A stretch of DNA of 6,218 bases, taken from assembly GCA_015228995.1 (NCBI GenBank), contig JADGCM010000105.1, positions 1-6,218 of the forward strand, given 5' to 3'. Source of the stretch: Magnetococcales bacterium. Its GTDB lineage: Bacteria; Pseudomonadota; Magnetococcia; Magnetococcales; JADGCH01. The notes beneath the pieces are model-generated. The model made no database searches and was not told where the DNA came from. It saw nothing but the letters and a program-made list of their open reading frames with translations. Shown in pieces: positions 1 to 5,673 of the stretch. The position numbers and the translations under genes were made by a program. Each line of letters begins with the position of its first letter. Position 1 is the first letter of the stretch.

Positions 1-1
1 G

Positions 2-1423
2 ATCATGGTGTTGAGCTTGATCACCAGCATCGAGCTGTACGCCTTACTGCAACGACTGGTATTGAATCCGGTCAAGCAAGTCGTGGCTGTCACCAGCCAA
101 CTAGCAGCAGGAGATCTGACCGTGAGGCTAAATCAGGACCGCAAAGACGAGATTGGGGTGCTGATTGCTGCCATGGCAACCATGGTGGCCAACCTGCGCC
201 GTCTAATGGGGGGGATTGTCGAACACGCCCATCGGCTAACAGACAGCGCCGCTGATCTCAACCAAGTGGCGGATCAACTTACCACTGGGGAAGGTGATCT
301 GCGCAGTAAGGGCGAGAGGGTCAGCCTGATCGTGGCGGCGCTCAACGACAACATGGCTGGGGCCAACCAAGCCGTGGAGGCCATGGCGGAATATATGGTC
401 GATGTGTTGCGGTCGGCTCAGGAGACCAACAACAACATGATCTCTATTTCTGCTGCTGCGGAGGAGTCAAGCGTCAGCCTTGACTCGGTGGCAACGGCTG
501 CGAATAAATTATCCCACAGCATGAATGCCGTCCAAGGAGCTTCAGAACGGTCCAGTCGTAACATTGCTACAGTGGCTTCTGCGGTAGAGGAGATGAATGC
601 CTCTCTCAACGATGTTCGAGTAAACTGCGCCAAGGCCGCCGAAGAGTCGGAACAGGCGAGTCAGTCGGTGGCTAATAATAGTGTGGTCATGACCAACTTG
701 GCACAATCGGCCCATGAAATTATCGCCGTGGTGGAATTAATCCGTAATATCGCCGAACAGACCAATATGCTCGCCCTGAATGCCGCCATTGAGGCAGCTG
801 GAGCTGGCTATGCTGGCCGAGGCTTTGCGGTGGTTGCGGACGAAGTTAAAGAACTGGCGCGCCAAACTGCCAAGGCCACTGATGAGGTGCAGGCGCGTAT
901 CCAACGCATACAGGACCAGACGGACCATGTTAACCAAGCGATGACGGCGATTAGCCAACGGGTGCAGCGCATTCGTTCTGCCAATAGCGATATTCTCGGC
1001 GCCATGATGGAGCAGTCACAAACTGTGGCAGAAATTGCGCGCTCCATGGGGGCCGCTTCCCAAGAAACGGCGTCGGTATCCCAGCTGGTAGGTGATATCA
1101 ATCGAGAAATTGCGGATGTCAGCCGCAGCGTCTTAGAAATTGCCCAAGGCATTGATGAAGTGACGAGAAATGTCTCATCCGCCACCCAAGGAGTGGGGGA
1201 GATGACCCTCTTGGTAGAAAGAACCTCTGATCACAGTGGGGTCATCACCAATACGGTAGCTGGAACGCTACAACAGACCGAAGAATTAGCTGGTCATATC
1301 GGCGGTGTGGTAGCCGCTGCAGAAAAAATGCGTGCTATCAGCACTACAGTCACTGAACAAGCTCAAGATGCCCGGCAGATTGCTGGCATGATGGACACCG
1401 ATCTACAAGCCTTCAAACTGTAG
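2..1423 (+). CDS. Methyl-accepting chemotaxis protein, 5' end missing
   Basis: Chemoreceptor that passes a ligand signal through the inner membrane to the CheA/CheW kinase complex. The frame is open to the left edge, so the N-terminal sensor domain and first membrane helix lie outside; the ATG at 5 is internal. Counting from that ATG, residues 1-20 are the end of a transmembrane helix, about 18-72 a HAMP domain (NPVKQV, GDLTVRL, DEIG), and the rest a long helical signalling domain rich in Ala, Glu, Gln and Ser. The kinase-contacting hairpin is at about 245-285 (IAEQTNMLALNAAIEAA, then GRGFAVVADEVKELA). The arms on either side of the tip run about 190-205 residues, clearly longer than in E. 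coli Tsr. At the tip, the usual EAARAGE reads EAAGAGY, so the Arg and Glu are Gly and Tyr. No CheR-tethering NWETF-like pentapeptide is at the C-terminus, which ends in AFKL. Ligand unknown. Its last 21 bases overlap thrB on the other strand. Confidence 0.95.
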   Translation: MMVLSLITSIELYALLQRLVLNPVKQVVAVTSQLAAGDLTVRLNQDRKDEIGVLIAAMATMVANLRRLMGGIVEHAHRLTDSAADLNQVADQLTTGEGDLRSKGERVSLIVAALNDNMAGANQAVEAMAEYMVDVLRSAQETNNNMISISAAAEESSVSLDSVATAANKLSHSMNAVQGASERSSRNIATVASAVEEMNASLNDVRVNCAKAAEESEQASQSVANNSVVMTNLAQSAHEIIAVVELIRNIAEQTNMLALNAAIEAAGAGYAGRGFAVVADEVKELARQTAKATDEVQARIQRIQDQTDHVNQAMTAISQRVQRIRSANSDILGAMMEQSQTVAEIARSMGAASQETASVSQLVGDINREIADVSRSVLEIAQGIDEVTRNVSSATQGVGEMTLLVERTSDHSGVITNTVAGTLQQTEELAGHIGGVVAAAEKMRAISTTVTEQAQDARQIAGMMDTDLQAFKL

Positions 1424-2368
1424 GAACGCTCTGTGTTGTTGATGAAATTGCAACCGTGTTAGGTACTCCTCCGGGGGCTTACGTAGCACTTGCTGACCGG
1501 TACGCGGGAAATAGCGGTCGCGTAATCGTGTCAATAAAAAGCGCATAGCGGCGGCGCGTAACGCGTCGTTGAAGGCCACCAACTCCTCTGTCACGGGTGG
1601 ACGTAGAGCGCAATAGCCCTGCCACAGGGCCCGCAGCCGGTCTAGATTAGGGGAACCGTCTGCTTGGAAGCCCCAGGCATTGATCATGATGGCAACGTCA
1701 TAGATCAATTGCTCGTGACAAGCAAAGTGAAAATCAAGTACACCGGTTAGTTTCCCATCCACAAATAGACTATTGTCTGGAAATAGATCACTATGGCAGA
1801 GGCCAGCAGGCATTGATTGGTTAAAGAAGCCATCACTGAGCCGATCAATCTCTTGCTCGATCTGTCGTAGTAACTCCGGTTGCTGCTCAAAGAGCAGCGG
1901 CCGCAGCCGATCAAGGAGCATCCGCCACTGCGGTAGACCATTGAGATTGCTCGGCTGAGGGGAAAAATGTTGCCCAACTCGGTGGATGTTGGCCAATAGT
2001 TGCCCGACCTGATAACACTCGCCTGCCGTGGGTGCCGTGGGTGAACAACCGGGCAGCAGGTTAACCAATAGGGCCGGTTTACCGGCGAGCTGTTGTAACA
2101 ACTGACCACTGTTATCGGCAATCGGCAACGGACAAGGGATGGCATTTTTTGACAGATGCGTCAATAGAGCAAGTAGCTGCGGCAGCCGTTCCACTTGGGC
2201 GCTATTTTCGATCAATGTCAATACGTAGACACCGCCACTGGTCTCTAAGCGATAATTACTGTTATCGATGCCATTGGTCATACCGCTTAAAGAGACCAAG
2301 GTGCCCAGCGGATATCGCTCCAATAGGGTGACCAATTCTGGCAAACCAACCTGCGTATAAACCGACAT
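1403..2368 (-). CDS. thrB: Homoserine kinase, aminoglycoside-phosphotransferase type
   Basis: Cytosolic enzyme that phosphorylates L-homoserine with ATP to O-phosphohomoserine, the step before threonine synthase. At 321 residues it has the usual length of the APH-fold ThrB of Pseudomonas-like bacteria, which is unrelated to the GHMP-type ThrB of enterics. Visible marks are the N-lobe GIDNSNY (33-39) near the nucleotide site, the catalytic-loop HSDLFPDN (192-199, with Asp194 the likely base and Asn199 a metal ligand), the metal-binding GVLDF with Asp212 (209-213), and the C-terminal RDRYFPR segment (283-289) typical of this subfamily. The ATG at 2366-2368 has an AAGGG ribosome site seven bases upstream, which supports the start. 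It stands alone, divergent from the cysS set, and its tail overlaps the chemoreceptor gene by 21 bases. Other APH-fold kinases (choline, methylthioribose) are less likely, given the end-to-end match to this family as I recall it. Confidence 0.93.
   Translation of the reverse strand: MSVYTQVGLPELVTLLERYPLGTLVSLSGMTNGIDNSNYRLETSGGVYVLTLIENSAQVERLPQLLALLTHLSKNAIPCPLPIADNSGQLLQQLAGKPALLVNLLPGCSPTAPTAGECYQVGQLLANIHRVGQHFSPQPSNLNGLPQWRMLLDRLRPLLFEQQPELLRQIEQEIDRLSDGFFNQSMPAGLCHSDLFPDNSLFVDGKLTGVLDFHFACHEQLIYDVAIMINAWGFQADGSPNLDRLRALWQGYCALRPPVTEELVAFNDALRAAAMRFLLTRLRDRYFPRTGQQVLRKPPEEYLTRLQFHQQHRAFLQFEGL
2025..2042. repeat. Tandem 9-base repeat inside thrB
   Basis: Two exact adjacent copies of GCCGTGGGT (2025-2033 and 2034-2042). 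On the minus strand they encode the Pro-Thr-Ala/Pro-Thr-Ala stretch around residues 109-115 of ThrB, in the linker after the LVNLLPG hinge between the two lobes. The unit is a multiple of three, so the frame is kept. It may be a recent slippage duplication. Confidence 0.75.
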
Positions 2369-2381
2369 AATTTAACCCTTT

Positions 2382-2398
2382 TTGGCATAGTGATTGCT
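2382..2398 (+). promoter_or_regulatory. Candidate sigma-54 (-24/-12) promoter for the orf79-cysS-acetyltransferase set
   Basis: The bases TTGGCATAGTGATTGCT match 11 of 13 specified positions of the sigma-54 consensus YTGGCACG-N4-TTGCW, including the invariant GG (2384-2385) and GC (2396-2397) at the exact required spacing. Transcription would start near 2409, giving a leader of about 73 bases before the ATG at 2482. The element lies just upstream of thrB on the other strand, next to its ribosome site (2376-2380), so occupancy could also affect thrB. I found no convincing enhancer-binding site, which would normally lie about 100 bases further upstream, here inside thrB. The match is seen; function is inferred. 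Confidence 0.55.
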
Positions 2399-2427
2399 GT
2401 CGTTTTCCTGTAGTCGTTTTGTAACGA
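2399..2427. repeat. Direct repeat GTCGTTTT plus small inverted repeat in the divergent intergenic region
   Basis: GTCGTTTT occurs at 2399-2406 and again at 2413-2420, starting 14 bases apart. The second copy also forms TCGTT-TTGT-AACGA (2414-2427), an inverted repeat with 5-base arms. The cluster straddles the predicted sigma-54 start near 2409 and would sit in or upstream of the thrB leader on the other strand. It could be an operator, perhaps for the small protein encoded next to it, but the units are short and AT-rich and may be chance. Confidence 0.35.
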
Positions 2428-2481
2428 TTGCACTCGGAGATCCCCAAACAATAAGTCTAGCATAAAAGGTGTGTCCTAACG

Positions 2482-2721
2482 ATGCGCGGCACGGAGTTAC
2501 AGAAGATTGGTGAACGGCTGTATGGCAATGGTCTGATGGCATCGGTCTATATTCGGGCGTTGGCGGAGGATATGGATCAGCCGGTATCCCATGTAAAAAA
2601 GTGGTGGTACGGTGTGGGCGATGGGTTGTCTGTTCAGGCCCGCAGCACATTGGAGCAAGTGCTGGCTCGGCGCGGTCATGACAAACATAGCTACGCATTA
2701 TGGTTGAAGTATCGTTCATGA
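2482..2721 (+). CDS. Small protein of 79 residues, possible helix-turn-helix DNA binder, first gene of cysS set
   Basis: Family not recognised with certainty. The protein is basic and appears all-helical: a first helix around 4-14 (ELQKIGERLYG), a second around 19-30 (ALAEDM near its end), a third around 34-43 (PVSHVKKWWYG) and a fourth around 50-64 (VQARSTLEQVLARRG). The pattern of a LYG-type first helix, then LAxxM/L, VxxVxxWxxG and a final Leu-rich helix ending in Arg-Arg resembles short XRE/lambda-repressor-like DNA-binding proteins, with helix three as recognition helix; this is inference. That it is a real gene is supported by its TGA overlapping the cysS ATG (ATGA at 2718-2721). An AAAGG site lies 12 bases before the ATG, rather far, so initiation may be weak. 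No membrane segment or signal peptide is seen. Confidence 0.7.
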   Translation: MRGTELQKIGERLYGNGLMASVYIRALAEDMDQPVSHVKKWWYGVGDGLSVQARSTLEQVLARRGHDKHSYALWLKYRS

Positions 2722-4157
2722 CCATCCAGATCTATAACACCATGACACGCCGCAAAGAGCCTTTGCAACTGCGGCAACCGGGTCATGTTGGCCTGTATGT
2801 CTGTGGCATGACGGTTTACGACCGCTGTCATATCGGTCATGCACGGGTCATGGTGGTGTTTGACATGATGGTGCGCTATCTGCGCGCAACCGGTTTACAG
2901 GTGCGTTACGTACGCAACTTTACCGATATCGACGATAAAATCATTCGCCGTGCTGGTGAGCTAGCGATATCGATAGAGGCATTGACGGGGCGCTACATCC
3001 AGGCTTTTCAGCAAGATATGGCCGCCTTGGCGGTGCTGCCCGCTGATATCGAGCCACGTGCTACCGATCATATCGCCGACATGCAGCAGTTGATCGGTCG
3101 GCTATTGGCAAACGGTCTCGCCTACCAAAGCGATGGCGACGTGTTGTTTAGTGTCGACCGCTGTCACCACTATGGTCAATTATCGGGTAAATCGTTGACC
3201 GATCTGGAAGCGGGATCACGGGTGACGGTAAACGAACATAAACACAATCCGCTTGACTTTGTGTTATGGAAGGCTGCTAAAGCGGGTGAACCCTATTGGC
3301 CGTCACCCTGGGGGGATGGGCGGCCTGGCTGGCATATTGAATGTTCGGCAATGAGCATGCGCTACTTAGGGGAGCAATTTGACATCCATGGCGGTGGACT
3401 CGACTTGGTATTCCCTCATCACGAAAACGAAATCGCCCAAAGTGAGGGGTCTGTTGGTTGTCACCCGTGGGTACGCCACTGGGTGCATAACGGCTTCGTT
3501 AATGTGGTCGCTGCCGATGGCCAACGTGAGAAAATGTCCAAGAGTTTGGGTAATTTTCTGACCATTGAGGATCTGTTGCAGCATTACCCCGGAGAAACTA
3601 TCCGTTTGTTTATTCTTAACAGCCATTACCGTTCGCCGCTTGATTTTAGTTACGCCTTGCTGGCGGCAGCGCAGGCGGCCATGGATCGTATTTACGGAGC
3701 GTTACGGGCCGCTCTGCCACTGACTGGAGATTCCCCTTGCGAACCGGTTGCGGAACCACTGGATCAGTCGGATCGAGAGACGAAACGCTTCCTCCAGGCC
3801 ATGAATGATGATTTTAACTCCTCCCAGGCCTTAGCGGTGCTGTTTGAGTTGGTGCGTCAACTGAATAGTGCTGTTACACAACGGGATCGGGCCCTAGCCT
3901 GTGCGATGACTGGGCAGATCCGTCGCTTGGGAACGGTGCTCGGCCTCGTCAACACCGATGTCAATAGCTGGTTCCAGCGTCGTCCGTCACTGGCGGCAAT
4001 CGATGCAGCCGAAATTGAGCGTTTGGTGTGCCAGCGCAATGAGGCACGCCAGGGGCGGCGCTTTGCTGAAGCCGACCAGATCCGTCAAGCACTGACCGAT
4101 CTGGGAGTAATATTGCAGGACAGTGCCAGTGGCACCAGCTGGAGCTGGCAGCGGTGA
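2718..4157 (+). CDS. cysS: Cysteinyl-tRNA synthetase
   Basis: Class I aminoacyl-tRNA synthetase that charges tRNA-Cys with cysteine using ATP in the cytosol. At 479 residues it is slightly longer than the 461-residue E. coli enzyme. The HIGH signature is exact at 38-41 and KMSKS at 272-276. The zinc ligands that recognise the cysteine thiol are Cys29, Cys209, His234 and Glu238, lining up with those known in E. coli (28, 209, 234, 238). GWHIECSAMS (204-213) and GGGLDLVFPHHENE (225-238) are family hallmarks, and the C-terminal helical and anticodon-binding part is complete, ending in WSWQR. The ATG at 2718 is chosen over one at 2700 because the protein then begins MTIQIYNTMTRRKE, like the E. 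coli start, because the start overlaps the TGA of the previous gene (ATGA), and because GAAG at 2706-2709 can serve as ribosome site. Its own TGA overlaps the GTG of the next gene, so expression of all three is probably coupled. Confidence 0.97.
   Translation: MTIQIYNTMTRRKEPLQLRQPGHVGLYVCGMTVYDRCHIGHARVMVVFDMMVRYLRATGLQVRYVRNFTDIDDKIIRRAGELAISIEALTGRYIQAFQQDMAALAVLPADIEPRATDHIADMQQLIGRLLANGLAYQSDGDVLFSVDRCHHYGQLSGKSLTDLEAGSRVTVNEHKHNPLDFVLWKAAKAGEPYWPSPWGDGRPGWHIECSAMSMRYLGEQFDIHGGGLDLVFPHHENEIAQSEGSVGCHPWVRHWVHNGFVNVVAADGQREKMSKSLGNFLTIEDLLQHYPGETIRLFILNSHYRSPLDFSYALLAAAQAAMDRIYGALRAALPLTGDSPCEPVAEPLDQSDRETKRFLQAMNDDFNSSQALAVLFELVRQLNSAVTQRDRALACAMTGQIRRLGTVLGLVNTDVNSWFQRRPSLAAIDAAEIERLVCQRNEARQGRRFAEADQIRQALTDLGVILQDSASGTSWSWQR
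4141..4144 (+). promoter_or_regulatory. Ribosome binding site supporting the GTG start of the acetyltransferase
   Basis: GGAG inside the 3' end of cysS, nine bases before the GTG at 4154. It supports this unusual start codon over any later ATG, which would cut into the first strands of the protein. Confidence 0.6.
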
Positions 4158-4774
4158 TCATCACCCTTAACCATGCTGAATCAAAAACGGGGCAATCTTA
4201 TTATCTACCAGATGGCCATGAACTGGTGACGATTGGCCCCTATAGCTACATTTTTGGGCAGTTATTGGTTGATTTCTATGGACAGCATTCGCATATTCGG
4301 ATTGGTAAATTCTGTTCGATCAAGGGGCCCATTACTTTTCTAACGGGAGGCAGCAATCATCGCTCGGAGTGGATTTCTACCTACCCATTTTTAGAAAAGG
4401 CGCAACTGTTTGACGACAGTGATGCGATTTACCGAACTGGTAAGAAAACCAACTACGCAAGTGGCCCCACGACTATTGGCAACGACGTGTGGATCGGATA
4501 TGACTGTTCCATTCGAGAAGGAGTGACAGTTGGGGATGGAGCCATTATTGGTATGAAGGCACTCGTTGCGAAGGATGTGCCTCCTTACTCGGTCGTTGGC
4601 GGCGTTCCGGCACGGATTTTAAGGTACCGTTTTAGCCAGAAAATTATTGAACGGCTGTTGAAGGTTCAATGGTGGCACTGGCCAGCAGAGCTGATTGAAC
4701 AACATACCCAGCTCCTCTGCTCGCTGCCCGATGAGGCGCAGCTGGAGCAGATGGAGCGGATAGCCAAGGGTTAG
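4154..4774 (+). CDS. CatB/Vat-like hexapeptide-repeat acetyltransferase (xenobiotic acetyltransferase family)
   Basis: Probable cytosolic, trimeric, acetyl-CoA-dependent O-acetyltransferase with a left-handed beta-helix; substrate unknown. The 206-residue length is usual for the family. Hexapeptide turns are visible at about 47-57 (HIRIGKFCSIK) and 106-140 (TTIGNDVWIG, CSIREGVTVGDGAIIG, ALVAKDVPPYSVVGGVPA). The loop NHRSEWISTYPF (68-79) corresponds to the active-site loop of CatB and Vat proteins, with His69 the likely catalytic base. The C-terminal FSQKIIERLLKVQWWHWP (160-177) matches the helical tail of that group (RF...WWDWP in CatB). The GTG start overlaps the cysS TGA (GTGA at 4154-4157), pointing to translational coupling; the end overlaps the downstream opposite gene by 4 bases. 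The family includes chloramphenicol and streptogramin acetyltransferases, but many chromosomal members act on sugars or unknown metabolites, so resistance should not be assumed. It is not a CysE serine acetyltransferase, as the CysE N-terminal helical domain is absent. Confidence 0.9.
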   Translation: MIITLNHAESKTGQSYYLPDGHELVTIGPYSYIFGQLLVDFYGQHSHIRIGKFCSIKGPITFLTGGSNHRSEWISTYPFLEKAQLFDDSDAIYRTGKKTNYASGPTTIGNDVWIGYDCSIREGVTVGDGAIIGMKALVAKDVPPYSVVGGVPARILRYRFSQKIIERLLKVQWWHWPAELIEQHTQLLCSLPDEAQLEQMERIAKG

Positions 4775-5538
4775 AAGTCTTTACTGAGCCCGACTACGAG
4801 ACGGCCGTCAGCCAAAGAACCATTGAGTTGTTTGCCGCGGCTGTTGGTATCGTACCAGTTGAGCGAAGCAACGACACCAGAGATGTCCTTGCTGACACCA
4901 ATACGGTAGTCATCATAACTGCTGGTTCCAAGCACTCTAAAGGCGCTGCCAAAGGAGTGGCCATAGCTAGCGCCAATCTTGACCTCGTACGGCAACGCAT
5001 ACTCTGCGGTCGCTGTTACATAGGAAGCCGACTCACCATTGGGCGCCAACGTGAAGCTCGGCGAGTAATAATACTTACCACTCAGGTTCAAATCGTCGAT
5101 CTTGTAACCCATGCCGGCGTAGAACTCGGTGTAGGGCATGTTCCGATAACTAGGCACGCCTGGATATAAATAGCGCAAGATGCCCACGTCAACACTGAGG
5201 CCATTCTCAAACTCAGCGCCCCAACCAGCAGATAAATCGACCTCTATGTCAGGGCTATCTTTTGCCCCAGGGATATCATTGTTCATCCACTCGAATCTAG
5301 CATTGCTGGCCCAAGCCGAAACATAGAGGCCACTGTTATGGGCTAGTTTGACACTGCCTTGCAGGGCCGGCTTGCTGTCACTGTTGGTCACCCCACGAGC
5401 CACATAGTCCGAATACAGAGAAATATTGGAAGTCACGGTAAAGTCGCCTGCTGCTTCCTCTGCTGCGACCGGGCCGGCCAAGGCAAAAATAGCCACACCC
5501 AGCCCGGCTATGGGAATTTTACTGGGAAATTTGTTCAT
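4771..5538 (-). CDS. TorF/Gcw_chp-family putative outer-membrane porin
   Basis: Predicted outer-membrane beta-barrel of 255 residues, belonging to the family described as TIGR02001/Gcw_chp or TorF-type putative porin (assigned from recall of its pattern). Residues 1-26 form a signal peptide: basic MNKFPSK, a hydrophobic run to about 21, then cleavage after PVAA before EEAAGDF. The mature start carries the family hallmark SLYSDYVARGVTNSDSKPAL (40-59), followed by SGLYVSAWASN (69-79). Alternating aromatic and polar strands follow, and the protein ends in Lys-Asp-Phe, the terminal Phe being the usual signal for barrel assembly. The start at 5536-5538 is chosen over an in-frame ATG at 5593-5595 because it has a strong ribosome site and gives a proper signal peptide. 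It lies downstream of amt on the same strand. From memory, such proteins are often encoded beside glnK-amtB, so a role in passage of nitrogen compounds across the outer membrane is plausible, not shown. Confidence 0.88.
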   Translation of the reverse strand: MNKFPSKIPIAGLGVAIFALAGPVAAEEAAGDFTVTSNISLYSDYVARGVTNSDSKPALQGSVKLAHNSGLYVSAWASNARFEWMNNDIPGAKDSPDIEVDLSAGWGAEFENGLSVDVGILRYLYPGVPSYRNMPYTEFYAGMGYKIDDLNLSGKYYYSPSFTLAPNGESASYVTATAEYALPYEVKIGASYGHSFGSAFRVLGTSSYDDYRIGVSKDISGVVASLNWYDTNSRGKQLNGSLADGRLVVGLSKDF

Positions 5539-5545
5539 GATAGGT

Positions 5546-5552
5546 ATCCTCG
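5546..5552 (-). promoter_or_regulatory. Ribosome binding site deciding the porin start
   Basis: CGAGGAT on the minus strand, seven bases upstream of the ATG at 5536-5538. It selects this start over the in-frame ATG 19 codons upstream, which would bury the signal peptide behind a charged extension. Confidence 0.75.
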
Positions 5553-5582
5553 ATTGATATACATTGAACCTAAACTCATCGC

Positions 5583-5608
5583 CCCATCGCCACATAAGCA
5601 GCGATGGG
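5583..5608. repeat. Perfect inverted repeat (8-base arms, 10-base loop) upstream of the porin gene
   Basis: CCCATCGC (5583-5590) and GCGATGGG (5601-5608) are exact reverse complements separated by 10 bases. In RNA read on the minus strand they form a stable GC-rich hairpin 45-70 bases before the porin ATG. No T-run follows on either strand, so it is not a standard intrinsic terminator for amt. On the minus strand GCGATG is repeated at once after the right arm (GCGATGGGGCGATGAG). It could be a leader-RNA hairpin affecting stability or translation, an operator, or a weak terminator after amt. Confidence 0.6.
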
Positions 5609-5651
5609 ACTAAAGGTGAGGACGGATCGCTCGCTACACGCTATTTTATGA

Positions 5652-5668
5652 CGCAATCGGCAAGCCAA
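5652..5668 (-). promoter_or_regulatory. Candidate sigma-54 (-24/-12) promoter for the porin gene
   Basis: On the minus strand TTGGCTTGCCGATTGCG matches 10 of 13 specified positions of YTGGCACG-N4-TTGCW, with GG (5666-5665) and GC (5654-5653) correctly spaced. It lies 5 bases past the amt stop codon. Transcription would start near 5642 and give a leader of about 104 bases holding the 5583-5608 hairpin. A TAAAAT (5648-5643) could be a sigma-70 -10 box, but no good -35 box is found 16-17 bases before it. Sigma-54 control fits a nitrogen-related gene; function is inferred. Confidence 0.45.
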
Positions 5669-5673
5669 CCTAT

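Noticed and set aside
808..1185. 125-residue minus-strand frame inside the chemoreceptor
   Set aside because: Shadow frame opposite the conserved signalling hairpin; Trp/Ser/Met-rich translation without family features.
2700..2717. Upstream ATG start for cysS adding MVEVSF
   Set aside because: No ribosome site before 2700, the extra residues are not in the family, and the ATG at 2718 gives the classic ATGA coupling and the expected N-terminus.
2372..2725. 117-residue open frame on the minus strand across the thrB-cysS intergenic region
   Set aside because: It has low-complexity Pro/His/Thr-rich composition, covers the intergenic region and the antisense of the coupled 79-residue gene, and resembles no protein family I know.
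4154..4774. Serine acetyltransferase (CysE), suggested by the cysS neighbour
   Set aside because: The CysE N-terminal helical domain is absent, and the NHRSEW loop and WWHWP tail belong to the CatB/Vat group.
4154..4774. Antibiotic-resistance acetyltransferase on a mobile element
   Set aside because: Family membership alone does not show resistance; the gene is coupled to cysS, with no insertion sequence, integron site or composition break.
4800..4809. Perfect 10-base palindrome GACGGCCGTC as terminator or operator
   Set aside because: It lies inside the porin coding end (Asp-Gly-Arg-Leu), has no loop and no T-run, and is easily explained by codon use.
5539..5595. Longer porin start at 5595
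   Set aside because: It would place 19 residues including Arg, Asp and Glu before the signal peptide, and the strong ribosome site is at 5546-5552.
5583..5608. Hairpin as an intrinsic terminator of amt
   Set aside because: No T-run follows on the minus strand (the next bases are GCGATGAGTTTAGG), and it lies 66 bases past the stop; kept only as an inverted repeat.
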